Counted from the first letter of the stretch, positions 46,701 to 59,289 are shown. The stretch: DNA of 64,000 nt from Utricularia gibba (GCA_002189035.1 NEEC01000010.1:930001-994000), one strand, 5' to 3'. Numbers and translations: made by a program. The notes: generated from the sequence alone by a model not told the origin.

Positions 46701-47195
46701 AACAGTGTTCAATTGTTGTGATTCGGTTGATGCATTTGCGTTCTTTTGGTGCAAGTGATCTTGTTCTCTATACAGAAATCAAGAGACCTATCAGTAATGA
46801 TGTGACTCTCTAATCTAAAGACATTAGCAACCCATGAACAAGAGGTGATTTTGAAGTTTAGAAAGAAACCCACTCATGTCTACCCTCAAGAGAATGAATC
46901 TCTTGCAACTAGACTTTGAAAGAAAGGAGTTAGGAGCCACACTTCAGAAGGAGGAGGAATTGGAAGTGATAATCCTAGGATACCACAAGCTAAAAGCTTG
47001 ATAAGTCAAGAGTGTTCAAGCACTTAAAGTAGAGGAAATTCCTCACAAGATACATGAAATGAACTAAAAGATCCTCAAGGAGTACATCTCTTGAGTTCTT
47101 ATAGTCTAGAAGTGGGCTCTAACATTACTTAGTCCAAACTACATAAAGGGTTAAGTCCAATAGCACACATCAAAGTTGAAAACATGTTTTGGGCT

Positions 47196-47490
47196 CTAAG
47201 ATAGATTCAGCTTCAAGTAGTTGAACTCATTTGATGGTAAGTCTTCAAGCCCAAGTTTGCTTCCAATAGTGTTGAGTAGATCTTTGAGTGTATCTTCAAC
47301 CATCTTGCTCTTGTTCCTTGTCATTGGTCTTAGTGGAATGATCTTACCCTCCAAATTGTTCACTTGTGCAACATTCTCATCATTCTTTAAATACTCTTCA
47401 TCATCTTCCTGGGGCTCATCAAGTAAGAACCGCACAAGAGTGAGAGAAGCATCAAGGTTGAAAAGACTCTCTAATGCAACTCAAGTAGAT
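47196..47490 (-). pseudogene. C-terminal end of a gypsy polyprotein, opposite strand
   Basis: On the minus strand: FLLDEPQEDDEEYLKNDENV, then LRPMTRNKSKMVEDTLKDL. The 'PMTRxxxK' tail is typical of the end of plant gypsy pol. Its orientation opposes the surrounding plus-strand gypsy pieces, so it is a separate insertion; about 46980-47195 may be its 3' LTR. Confidence 0.55.
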
Positions 47491-48265
47491 TTTATCATGG
47501 CAGAACAGGAGAAGACCATGAATGAGCTTGACGCAGTTGACCATATGTACATGGGTTTGAGCATCAGGTTTTCTGATGACATAGCCAATGAATTGAAGCC
47601 TGCTATGATTAATTTTCTGTCTAAGTACTATGGAAAAGTGAATGAAAACCCACACGAACTCTGGAACTTTTTTTATTTCTTGCAAAATTGGTGACTTGAA
47701 TATCAAGAGAGCAATGGCTGATCATGGAAGCCATTACTTTAACAAGGCTATGGAGAGATTGTTGAAAAGCTATGGAGTGTGGTACAAACCATCTAACACT
47801 TACTACCCTCAAATCAATGGGAAGGCAGAGGTTTCTAATTGAGAAATCCAACAAATTCTAGAAAAGGCTGTAACTTCCTCTCGCAAGGACTGAAGCTCCA
47901 AGCTTAATGATTCCTGGTGGGCAATTCGCACATCCTTCAAAAACCCAATTGGTATGTCTCCTTTTTGCCTTGTATATGGTTAACATTGTCATTTGCCCAT
48001 TGAACTAGAGCAGAAGGTCAGATGGGCAATCCAGCGAGTGAACTTGGAGATTCAAGGTAGTGGTTATTTGAGAAAGCTTCAACTTTTAGAGGTTGATGAG
48101 TTAAGGCACGAGGCGTACATGAATTCTAAGATCTTCAAGGAACACACAAAGTAATTCAATGATCGTCAAATCTTGCGAAAGCACTTTGAGCCTGGTCAAA
48201 ATGTATTGTTATTTTAGTCAAAACTCAAACATCACCTAGGTAAGCTGATGAAGTTGGACGCCCTG
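47490..48265 (+). pseudogene. Gypsy gag piece fused to an integrase piece by internal deletion
   Basis: 47490-47715 resembles Athila/Tat gag (ELKPAMINFLSKYYGKVNEN, IGDLNIKRA). At about 47716 it passes directly into integrase: ADHGSHYFNKAMERLLKSYG, YYPQINGKAEVSN, SSKLNDSWWAIRTSF, NPIGMSPFCLVYG, LRKHFEPGQNVLL. Protease, RT and RNase H are missing between. Several stops occur. Confidence 0.75.
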
Positions 48266-48479
48266 TGGATGCCGTGGAATTCACAGAAATTCCTCTTTAA
48301 GTGACCTTGCACTTAAGTGTTACCCTAAGACTTATTCTAGGGTCCTCGCTAGGAGGTAACTAGTATTTACTCCTTATATTTTCTTTATGCACTTTTATTA
48401 CCTTTCTGCAATTTCTCTTTATGCATTTTGTCTTATGTGCTGGGTTTCTTTGAAACTGCTAGCAATGTAGATTGAGGCT

Positions 48480-49530
48480 GATATTTTGCAGTCACTGCTG
48501 GCCTTGCAGGTGGAACATCTTCACACCCTTGCCTTCAGCACCTCTTTGCCCATCCCTGCACGGCAGCCAACCTCTGTTTCCGTTGCTGTGCCACCATGCC
48601 AATGCACTCCCACACTCGACGTCCTTTTGGTACCAGATTTGGACGATTTTGTCAATTTCTCCCTCACTTTGGTCCCTCCCTGCCCTTTTACCATGTTCCC
48701 TGCCTATGAATCGATGCACTCCTTCAACCCCACCTATGGTGACTATTTCTGCTGCCCCTCCACCATCGAAGCATTTCACGCCTAGCCCCTCTCAAACTCT
48801 AGACTACATTTATGCTTATTTCCTTGAGGGCAAGGAAACTCCAGAACCCCCGGAGAGGGTTATTTCTAAAACGACGGCCCTTGCTACTAGATCCGCTCCA
48901 AATGCTGCACCAGAAGCCACCAGAGCAATGCTCTACCAAGGAATACTTCGGCAAGATATATGACTAGCAAGAGAAGTAGGGCCAAGTAGTGTGTGACCCA
49001 TAGGACTTACAACATGCAGAAGCAGAGAGTAGCAGAAGACAACCTTCCTGCCAAATACTGGGAAGAGGAGAATATAGCCAGCAAGAAAAAGGCAGCGGCC
49101 GAAGCAGGCAAGAAGAAAAATGCAAAGAAGGATCATGCGACTACCCAAGTAACTTCTGAGCCAGTGAGAGAGGAGAATGCCTCTGCCCGTAGAGAGAAAC
49201 CAGAGAGGGCTATGAAAGAACAGAAGAAAAGGCCTCGAGAAGAGAAGGAGATGGGAACAATGAAGAAGCAAGCAAAGACTAAACAGTGGAAAGCGGAAAA
49301 GGGTAAAGAGAAAAAGATCGATCCCCATGCTGGATCCACTTTTTTTGCAGACAGAAACGTCACCATGGAAAATCAGGAGGACTGCTCCAGGAGAATGAAA
49401 AGAGAAGGGCGTGCATTTCTCAGTAGGAAGATACAGAAATCTTCACAATATATCTCTAGTTCAGCAGTAGAGCCCACAAGGAAAAACTGGACACAATTTT
49501 TGGAGCAGGGCCAAAACTAGTGCGCTGTGT
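48480..49530 (+). pseudogene. Downstream region of the gypsy element with a Lys/Glu-rich frame
   Basis: 48480-48785 encodes Pro/Ser/Cys-rich frames without a family motif. 48993-49520 is a long frame rich in Lys, Glu, Arg and Ala (EAGKKKNAKKDHATTQV, EKPERAMKEQKKRPREEK). Athila-type elements often carry an extra region between integrase and the 3' LTR, and this fits by position, just before the LTR at 49641. No function is inferred. Confidence 0.4.
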
Positions 49531-49640
49531 AGATGCTGAAACTCTTCAACCCTTAGGCATTGAACAAGAGGTAAAGGGCAGATTGGCCAAAACTGCTTGT
49601 GCTAAATTGTATTATGAATTTTTCACTACTTTTGTATATG

Positions 49641-50690
49641 TGATAACACTGTTTTTATTTTATTTTTATATATGTTTTTAGGTGTGTTTTGTAGGGTTAA
49701 ATGTTGTTTAGTATGCTAAATTGTCTCCTTTTGTGTAATTAGTTTTTTGAAATATGTTTCTTGTGAAAACAGACTCAATTGGCAACAATTGAGCCGAAAA
49801 CTCTAATATTTCTTCTAGTCTATGTTTAAGTCTCAACAAGGTAAGAGCTAGTACTGTCGCAGTGCATTTTCCGCATTGACAAGTCAAAAGAGATAAAAAA
49901 GTCACTTTTTGCCGAAAGCAGCCACCCTTCTGAAAAAATAAAGTTTGGAGTAGAGATCTTCCTTCTAGAAGCTTGAGGAAAAGATGGAGCTACCCTTACT
50001 TTTGAGGGGGAAAAGTAAAGAGGAAGAGGAGAGAGGGAAGCGAACAGTAGCGGAGCATGAGCAAGGAGAACTGTGTGTCTCCGGCGAACGGCTCCGGTGA
50101 CCTTTAAATCTACATTTTTACACCAGCTTTCTACCCAAAACTTTGATTTCCAGTAGATCTACAGCCCATAGAAGCAGCCTGACACTTTTATTTGCGTTGT
50201 TGTCGAACCAGCTACTATTATGTTTCTGGTACCTTGTTGTGAACGAGAAATTTCCTATAGACCTCATTTTAGGTTATGAACATGATCTTGTTTAGACCCG
50301 TTGTGTTTAGTTTTAAGTTTAATATGCTATTTACTGTTCTTGCGAACCTTTGCTTTGCATATGGGCTCTCTTGAGTGACACAAGAGCTAGACCCTAGTGT
50401 AAAACACAGCCAAGTCACTTTTATTTTATGTTTTCTGCACATTCACATTAATTTCAGTGCCTTTTCACACCTGCAACTTGTTTATTTTAGCTACTGTTAT
50501 TTTATATCTTACACGCATGAGAGTTAAATCCCCAGAAACCCCCTATTTCCAATAAATGTGATCAACTTCAGGAAATTACAATTATTCCCTATGGATTCGA
50601 CCCTTACTTGCCACACTACTTTAATTTCTGTGATTTGTGTAGTAGAATAGATGGGTTTATAAATTTCTTTTGATGCGCTGAATGTTCTAG
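49641..50690 (+). mobile_element. Ty3/gypsy LTR (family X)
   Basis: It begins 'tgataacactgttttta' and aligns with 1-764 (inverted) and with 55858-60862 (split). Its tail ('tggattcgacccttacttgcc', 'gggtttataaatttcttttgat') resembles Athila/Tat LTR ends and the tail of family Y. The exact 3' border is uncertain. Confidence 0.75.
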
Positions 50691-51380
50691 ACCACAATAT
50701 TTAGTATTCCATTCTAAACATTCATCAATATGATGTGCTTGAAACTGTGTTTGCCCGCGTATTCTTCGATTTCGATTATTTGGGAAATGGTTTGCATATT
50801 CTTTGACCGAATGGAACAGAGCATTATGTTTTATTTCTAAGGAGGACGTGAACTCCACTGCTTTCCAAATGTCCATGTTTGATTTTCCTGGAATTGAATA
50901 TTTTGATGAGCATGAAGTGTATAAACAACTGATTGAACAGTGTGAGGTTATTTTTAAGAAAAAAGGGACTAAGGCCAGCCTCATAGTAGATCATGTGTGG
51001 AGGATGATCCATGTGCTCCTTTCTACTTCCTTCTTTCAGCACCAACGTGCTTTTAACTCCTTGTTTAAAAATGAGACCCCCTAATCTCCCCATTGACTTG
51101 TCTTTCCTCACAAACATTGGCATGATTCGAATTGCCAATGGTAAGATCGTATTTTTATTGAGCACAGGTGATGGAAACCTTGTGGGACAGCCCCTGCCCA
51201 ACGCCCAAGAAGCTTATACATCCGCTGGGACAGGGAAAAATACCTATGAAAGGCGGAGGTTGCTGCTATTTGAAGGACATTCGTGAGTTGAGATGTATTG
51301 TAGGAACTCTGAAGATGTACTTAGAGATTATGCTTGATTTGCAGACTAGCACAGGTCCTACTTCTCCACCTAAACATTGA
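50690..51380 (+). pseudogene. Decayed coding-like region, unidentified
   Basis: Overlapping open frames (for example FQMSMFDFPGIEYFDEHEVY, VWRMIHVLLSTSFFQHQRAF, then in another frame RPPNLPIDLSFLTNIGMIRI) look like one protein broken by frameshifts. The position after a gypsy LTR suggests retroelement origin, but no domain is recognised. Confidence 0.35.
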
Positions 51381-51619
51381 CTAAAATCTTACCCTACATG
51401 TTTTGTATATTTGTCTTCTGTGTTTCACTTATGAATATCTTGTACATGGCTTGCTAGTATGTGGCTATGTGGGAGCATTGAGTTAGTCACATAGATCGTG
51501 GTTGATGCACATAAAAGATTTGAATGATAAAAGGCAAGCTCAATTTTAAATAGCCGAGCTATTATAATTATAAAAAAGGGGAAAATAAAAAAAAGAAGAA
51601 AAAAAAAGACAATATATAT

Positions 51620-52300
51620 TGCAATCAAGGTTCATCAATGAATATCGTATTCAGTTTTAATCGGGTAATACAATATACTATGCTAGGCATCTCTTATATT
51701 TTATGAGAGACACGATATCTTGGGACAATACCATTAGAGAAATGAGATTTCTCACCTCTCATTGCCAATTAAAATCAACCTAGTAATCACACACACAAAG
51801 AATTAGAAATTGTCCGAGACGCTTGTGATTCGAGTTTTAGTGGACTCTAGCATGTCTTTAAATTTGGATCACAAATTGGTTAAATATCGGTTATATGGGC
51901 TCACACCTAGATTGGTAACCAAGGCCCAAAATAATATGGGCTGATGATTTGGGCCATGAGGCCCAAGTTTATATTCCTAAAGCCTATGCCCATATTTATT
52001 AGCCATTGAAAAGCATGCCGCATTAAAATGCATGCCAATGCTCGGCTATAAATAGGAGCCAATTGGCCTACTTCCTAAGGTTTTGGAGTTCTTCTTCTGG
52101 GAAGAGGTGTTCAATCTCTGAAAGAGGAAAAGCGATCAAGGAAGAAACGAGACCAGTGAACAGCGATACGAAGAAGAGAACTCAACTCTGGTTTCGAGTT
52201 TGGTAATTTTCTTCGCTTATCCCCCGTGTTTCTTCAATGTTGATGATCAATGTTAATATGAGATATTAGCATTGGCTTCACTGTGTTTTTCCCAACATGT
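51620..52300 (+). repeat. Possible LTR-like sequence with a TATA box
   Basis: 'ctataaataggagcc' at 52046 followed by a purine-rich leader looks like an LTR promoter. There is no paired copy or primer site in the window, so the call is weak. Confidence 0.3.
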
Positions 52301-52455
52301 TGATTCAATGAGATATTGGCGTTCAACGGATGTTTATTCCATGAGATGGTTTAAACATATTTTGGGCAAGATGTATGTAATACATTTGTTAGTTTAACCT
52401 TGTCAGATTGATTTCTAGTTCGTGTGGACGAGCTAGAGGCATTGTAGGTTCGATG

Positions 52456-53029
52456 CTATTGGAGATATGAGATATCATTGATTACAAAAAGGAAAAAAAT
52501 TTTAATGAAGCTTCCAAACGACTTTGGAAGCAATTGTAGAACCAGATCAATCTTCAGATCAACATCCATCTTGAAATCAAGATTTTCCAGCCCTTCTATA
52601 AGCATAATCATAGAATTCATATAGACACTGACATCTAAACCTTCCTCCATACGCGCACCAAACAGCCTACTCGATATCTCATATCGAGAGGATTTGCTTG
52701 AGGCACCGTACAGTTCTCGCAGGTGTTCCAAGATGGAAGCTGCTGCGGTGTAATTCTCATGTTGCCTCTGCAAATAAGAATTCATAGAGGCCAACATGTA
52801 ACACCTTGTTGTGTTGTCATCCGTCTCCCACTAAACAAGGAACTCGTGCTCCATATCTCTGGGATTAGATGGGTCAACTGGCACAGGAGGCTTTCCACCC
52901 AATACACTAGCAGCTCGCTCATACTACAGAACAAGTTTCAGGTTCCTTAGCCAATCCACAAAATTGGGGCCAACCAACTTGTGGTCATCAAGAATACTGG
53001 TAGTTGGATTGTTTGATTTCAAATTCATT
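52456..53029 (-). pseudogene. gag: Copia 4 gag, truncated
   Basis: The ATG at 53029 opens a copia gag (NLKSNNPTTSILDDHKLVGP, NFVDWLRNLKLVL, later LKIDLVLQLLPKSF). There are two stops before MLASMNSYLQRQHENY. The sequence ends near 52490 before the zinc knuckle. Confidence 0.83.
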
Positions 53030-53697
53030 TTTCCTGTAAATGGAAAACTAGCAAGATCTGCATATACTCAAGCATCCACATCAATTAAGAAGTCATGGAC
53101 TTTGACTAATTGATTACTACATTCATGTTTATCACATAAACAAGGTATACACAATGTAATAGAAAAAATTATCCTTGCCCTACATCTCCTCAAGTACATA
53201 TGCTATTCTTGGAGCATGTAAAACAACAATCAACAACTTGATTCACATATCTCATATGCAATTCTATCTCTGCTCCTAACATTTCCATTTTCAGGTACCC
53301 ATGCCATTCTTGATATAAAAACTCACATAGTCACAACATCTCATGCTTTAACAATAAACGAACAATATCACATATCATTCATAATATTGCCTGAATGGAG
53401 AGCCAAGAAACATTAACATAAAATGTTTCAAAACTTGATCTTTGATTTTGAAAAATAAATTCTGAAAATCAATAAACCAATAAATTTCCAGAAAACCATT
53501 TTTCCCTTGTTTAAACCAAGTCGTGTATCGAGCTAGCCAATACAGAATTCCAAACTCCCACTCAAACTAGAGATGGTAGTTTTGAAAAACAAATGGTCTT
53601 AACAACCAAGAATCAACAATAAAAATAAACCAACATGTGTAAAATATTGCACAACCCATGGTTTAAATCTGACAATGATCAGATAGTTGCTAAACAA

Positions 53698-53709
53698 GCT
53701 CTAATACCA
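53698..53709 (-). other. Primer binding site of copia 4
   Basis: The minus strand reads 'tggtattagagc', one base off the standard tRNA-Met copia site, directly inside the LTR at 53711. Confidence 0.88.
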
Positions 53710-53710
53710 T

Positions 53711-54114
53711 TGTTGGGTTACGCGTAGCATAAGGTGGGAAAAAAAAATTTTCCTTTTCGTAACCAGCGATATCTCAAGCATCACAAGTTCGGTCAGCTCA
53801 TCTCATGAGCCCCCACATGTTTATTCTGACATCTCATGTCATACAACATTCGACAAACATTCGAATATTTTATTAACACAGTAAAATAAACAGAGGTGAT
53901 AGTTAAACCAACAATGATGCCCAATTAAAGTATTCAAACTGTGAATCATTCAAATATGCATGTTACAGGAGAATCTGTCGAATATTTTTAACAACTTAAA
54001 AATACAATCTCCAAAATTACATGTTTCGAGAATGTATTTTTGGACATTGCCGTAAAAGGGAGAACAACAATTATGGGATGCTAGATTACATGGCTTTTGA
54101 GCATACTTCCAACA
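53711..54114 (-). repeat. Single LTR of copia 4 shared by RNase H and gag sides
   Basis: 404 bp with TGTTGG and CCAACA ends. On the minus strand it is preceded by a polypurine-like 'aagtaggaga' and RNase H (upstream), and followed by primer site and gag (downstream). It acts as a 3' LTR and a 5' LTR at once. Confidence 0.88.
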
Positions 54115-54690
54115 ATCTCCTACTTACGCTAAAGCCATTCACTTCAATATCTCAATCCCATCTTCTCAAGATGAAAATCCAATTGTTGTTGATTCATAGG
54201 CTTAGTAAGTGGATCAGCCACATTCTCTTTCGACACTATTTTCTCCATTATCACATATCCCCTTGCCAAGATTTATTGTAGGATGTGATATCGCTTTTCT
54301 ATATGTTTGGAGTTCTTATGGGATCTTGGTTCCTTTGCCTGGGCAATGACACCATTGTTGTCACAATTAAGGGGAATTGATGACTCAATGGTAGGAACTA
54401 CTCCCAACTCAAGAATAAACTTATTGATCCAAACATCCTCCTTTGCAGCTTCTAATGCTGCTATATACTCGGATTCTGTGGTGGAATCTGCAGTCGTTTC
54501 TTGTTTGGAACTCTTCCAATCGATTGCTCCACCATTACAGGTAAAATTGGGGCAAGATCTATCATCCCACTTGAGAATCCACGAAAGCTATCTGCCAACT
54601 CCTTGGCATGGCAAATATTAATACCGTTGTTAACACCAGCAATTAAAGAAGTACCAGTGCTCAAGAACCCGGATTGATGGTGATATACCG
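54115..54690 (-). pseudogene. pol: Copia 4 RNase H end of pol
   Basis: Minus strand: NGGAIDWKSSKQETTADSTT, ESEYIAALEAAKEDVWINKF, CDNNGVIAQAKEPRSH, and the tail NVADPLTKPMNQQQLDFHLE. These are copia RNase H motifs. The 5' part of RNase H and all of RT are missing. Confidence 0.87.
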
Positions 54691-55795
54691 GGAACAGCCT
54701 AAGGCCTTGATGACAGAAATAATTTCAAATATCAAATCATCATCCTGGCTGAACTCAAATGCACAAGAGAAACCCTGAAAACGGCAAGAGGGGCTTTAAA
54801 GGAACCAATGGAGCAAGAGTACCTTCAAGAAACTGAGATTGAGTGATAAACGGTGGAGGAGTTGTTGAGAAGAAAAAGGTGCGACAAAATCATCTATGAG
54901 CCAAGCACGAATAGGAAAGAAAGGGCAAGAGCGATCTTAGATAGAAGTTAAGGGGAGCTAAGGAAAGATTTGGAAGAAGTTCTTGCCAAGAAAAAGGAGA
55001 TCGGTTTGAGGACAGAGCAATTAGTAAGGGAAGGCTAAGGTTTCCAAGATGCCTTCCAACCGAACGTTTGCATGGGGCGCGGGGTTGTACTGATCGACAT
55101 TAATTTGGATTTGAAAAGCAGTGCACAGGGTTTAATCAGAACATTGGCCCTGTGCTTCGACCCTTTTCGGATGAACTAATTAGGGAAGAACCTGAAAGAG
55201 GATTCAGAGTACCAGACAGTTTGCTGACATATCATGAGAAGGGGAATCCCATATCCCATGTTATCGATTTCAATATGAGGATGGCAATAGTTCGACAAAC
55301 CAAGGCTATGAAATGCAAGTTGTTTGATTGCTCACTTCAGAGGAGAGCGAAGACTTGGTTCAAACAACCGGAACCATGTACTGTGACATCTTATAGGGAG
55401 CTGGTGTTACTCTTCACGACCTGATATGATGTTAACATCGAAGCCTCATCATCCAAGGTGACGTTATATTCCATTCAGTATGACCACCAAAAGAGAGTCT
55501 AAGGATGCTTATCGATTGGTTCAACTGTCTAGAATAGAATGTCCTACTGGATCTCAAGGAAATAGTTGATATAATGAAACGGGCTCTAGGAACTTCCAAG
55601 CTGGGGTAGAGCCTATCAAAATCCCCACCAAAAAACCTCAGGGAACTACTGAGGAAGATTATGAAGTACATCCCAAGCGATGACGATCTTACAAACAAGG
55701 CTAGAAGTCCGATAGACATACGGGTGGCCCAAGAGATCGGCAGGGCAAGCGTTAAGAGATATATCAGGTGGAACCCTTTAATTTTTTAATTTTTC
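54691..55795 (+). pseudogene. Ty3/gypsy gag fragment
   Basis: 55152-55424 reads as retrotransposon gag (PFSDELIREEPERGFRVPDS, MRMAIVRQTKAMKCKLFDCS, RRAKTWFKQPEPCTVTSYRE). Degenerate continuation runs to about 55790. The upstream 54700-55030 has a Lys/Glu-rich stretch that may be gag N-terminus. Many stops occur. Confidence 0.7.
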
Positions 55796-55930
55796 AAGAT
55801 ATATTAAAAAATTATTTGTAATTGTTTCTCTTGTGTATGCTCTTTATGATATAGTGGTGATAACACCGTTTTTATTGTATTTTTGTGTGTGTTTTTAAGG
55901 TAGTTTTATGTGGTAAAATATTGTTTTATA

Positions 55931-58900
55931 TAGAGGTGGGTTCGGTTCCGAACCGTACGGTTTCGGTTCGGAACCGAACGGTTTCAACGAACCGTCGGTT
56001 CCAAAACCGCGGTTCACTGTAGACAACGGTTTCGGTTTCGGTTCGGAATCGTACGGACGAAACCTTGAACCGAACCGAAACCGGAACCGTACGGACGGTT
56101 TCGGTTTGGAACCGGAACCGAGATTCGGGAACCGAACCGTAACCGGAACCGATCGGTTATTGTTTATAGGTGTTTTCCAGGCACCCATATGAATCATTGT
56201 GGATGTATGGCAGTGAAATTTATAATAATTATTATTTTTTTAAAATTTAAATATTATCAAACAATATATTTAATAATATTTATTTTTGTATTTAACTAAA
56301 TATATTATGTAATATACTATATTAATTTATAAAAACTATAACTTAAATTACTTGATAGACTATCTCAATAAAATATAATTAAAATCAATATAATATATGT
56401 CTTAAATAAATGAAATAAATAATTAAATTATTAGTATTTGAATATATATTTGATAAAATTAAATTTTTTAAAACAAATACAACAAGATTACAAATCATAT
56501 AAAATGAATAGAATTATTATTTATATATTTGTTCTTTTAAAATGAAGATGTTTATATAGTTGTTTTATATAATGTTTTGTAAGTATTGTGTATTTTTCAA
56601 ATTAAAATAAAACAACATCTATTTCATATATTTTGGAAACAAAATATTAGAAGGATTAAATATATTGCATTTTCAAAATTAACATCACATATTTCACGTC
56701 TCTTAATAATCGTTAAGGGTGTCAAGGCTCCAGAGAAGATCCCAGTCACCCTCAATAACGGATCAAAGTGTCTGGACAACCTCTAACCGTAATCCTAATT
56801 TTAAAGTGTGCGCTGCCTTCATTAAGAGTGTCCAGACTCCAGAGAAGATCTCAGGCACCCTGAATAATGGATCAGAGTGCCTGAACGACCTCGAATGACA
56901 ACCCTAATTCTGAGGCTCACGCTGCTAAGGCATTAGAGGCACCCTTAGAAATCATTATACGTGACTCCAAAATGAATTTAATGGATCACTATTCACTAGA
57001 GCATATTTCACACGATGCATATGGGAATTTAACGAATGAAACACTAACAACATAATTGTCTACTAGAAAAAAAAGTCATCAACAAAAATATTTCAACTAC
57101 AACATAAGTGTTCAAAAGAACTAATATTAGAGGTTATCTCTAACAATCTTGTAGGCATGCATAATCCCATTAAATGCTCCGTGCTTAAGGCAAATCCCAT
57201 TGGACCCACACGGTTTGGAATTTCACTCTCAATCAACTCATCCGGTTCTTTGTCCCAAATCTCATACACATCCGGTATCAAGAATCTAGTTCTCAATTTT
57301 TCAGAAGTGCACATCTACAAAACACCCATAGGTATTGTAATCAAACTACAATAATTGGACAAGATATTTCAATTTGGAACATAGATCAGCAACCCATGAT
57401 GAAAAATAAATCACATACCTTGTTTAATTTAAACAACACTCCAACTAGGTGGTGGGACTATGGGGGCGTTCGGTCGCTTTCGGCTGGGGGGGGGGGGACG
57501 GGGGAAAGAGGTAAGAAAATTTTCTTACCAAATGGGTGGGGATTAGGGTTGTCTTAATTGTCAACGTGGCGAGTGGGTAAAGTAGGGACTGGGGTGGTGA
57601 TGTGTAGCGCTATGTATGGGTGCGTGAAGAGTTGGTTTTCAGTAAATATTTTTGCTGATTTCAAATGAGAAGTGTCGCTCGCTTGAATCGATCCAAACTC
57701 ACTGTGTAATTTTTTTGGAAATGCTGTTTAATTACTCCAATTTTGAGGCATCCAGAGTCGCTAATGTGGGCGCCTGACACCGTCACCCGTAAAATTATAT
57801 TATCTAGGCACCCGTACCCTAATATTTGGGAATTGCGCAATTTTAAAAGAAGACTTAATTTTCAAAAATATACCATTGTTTTCGTGCATTAATTGGATTA
57901 TAAGAAATTGAAAATGAAATTCTTTCATATATCCTAAAAATTACAAAAAAAAATTAAATGACATGTTAATTAAACATTGAAATAAAATTTCAGTAAATAA
58001 AAAATTTTCATGTGTCGTTTAGACCATCTTCCAGACACCCACATTGTATCGTGTGATTGTCTGGAAAGACAGTAGGATACCCTTTTCCAGGCACCCACAA
58101 TGCCTCGCGTGGGTGTCTGGGAAGAGTGGGCGAGACCATTTCCAGGCACCCATATTTGCACATGTGGGTGTCTGGGAGTGTGCAATCATATTCCAGGCAC
58201 TCTATCTTTAGGAACGATAAGGATCGAGTCCATTATTTATTTGACTTAAAAATATTGCACTCTATCCTTATGTTTTCTAAGGATCGAATATCAGTGTATA
58301 ACAAAAAAAATGCACTCTATATTTAGGAACGATAATGATCGAGTGTATTATTTATTTGACTTTAAAATATTGCACTCTATCCTTATGTTCGATCCGTATG
58401 AGTGCAACCCTATTCCAGGCACCCACATTTGCGCATGTGGGTGTCTGGTAAGGATGTATCCAAAGGTTTTGGTAAGTGCTCGGATCATATAATTTTAATG
58501 AAAGGCATGAATACAATGTACTTCATCTTCATACAAAGTAATAGTACTTTATTGGCAACGCATAACTAGTTATTGAGAAAAATATGTAGGTAATGAAATG
58601 TTAAAATATTTATTTGGTTGAACTATCGAAATTATTCAATAAATTTGAGTAATTTAGTATTTTCTATTGAGGTTATACATTTTATATTTATTAATTTCAT
58701 TCTAATTTTATAATTTATAGTATATAAATAAATGAAATAAATTATTAAAGTGATAAAATTATCAGTAATTGAAAACATATACAATAAAATTAAATTTTTT
58801 CAGACACCAACATTAGCTTGTGAGTATTCGAGAAGAACATCTGAAAAACGGAAACCATTCCCTGACCACCCACATTTACTCATGCCTCATGTAGGAGTGT

Positions 58901-59289
58901 CATAAGGGTGCCTCAGATCATTTTCCAGGCACCCACATCTATTGTCTGTGTCTAGGAAGGGGTGTTTCAAAAGATTTTCCAGGCATCCACTTTCATCGTA
59001 TGGGTGTCTGAAATCATATACATTTATTTTTTTTAAAATTTTTTAATTTTTTTTAATTTTTTAATTTTTAATTTTTTAATTTTTAATTTTTTTTTAATTT
59101 TTTTTGGTTCCGAACCGACGGTTTCGGTTCGGAACCGTGAACAGTACGGTTCATACATGGGTCGGAACCGTCGGTTCCACGGTTCCAAATTTGCCGAACC
59201 GAACCGAACCGGAACCGTACGGACATCCACCTCTTGGAACCGAACCGGAACCGGAACCGCGGTTCCGGTTCGAACCGAACCCACCTCTA
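55931..59289 (-). mobile_element. Non-autonomous hAT deletion derivative carrying a cargo-gene remnant
   Basis: Both ends read 'tagaggtgggttcggttc' inward, with GGTTCGG/CCGAACC-rich subterminal zones. The flanks are an 8 bp target duplication with one mismatch (gttttata 55923-55930, gtttcata 59290-59297). Read on the minus strand it follows 10741-17930: terminus, A/T tract, the 11580-11775 block, a jump to 14290 (transposase deleted), the palindromic cluster, the start of the cargo gene, a jump from ~15483 to ~17580 (most of the gene deleted), its 3' flank, and a right end that the large copy lacks. Confidence 0.9.
57093..57314 (-). pseudogene. Cargo gene copy (b): first-exon remnant
   Basis: The minus-strand ATG at 57314 follows an acceptor-like 'ttttgtag'. 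The frame reads RTRFLIPDVYEIWDKEPDEL and GPMGFALSTEH, the start of the Transposase_28-like region. It then crosses the deletion junction into former 3' sequence, stopping at 57093. It keeps the base that copy (a) has lost near 15384, so it derives from a less damaged ancestor. Confidence 0.75.

Noticed and set aside
48472-48963. A novel secreted Pro/Cys-rich protein
   Set aside because: The frame overlaps other open frames, has no homologous motif, and lies between gypsy integrase and an LTR of the same orientation.
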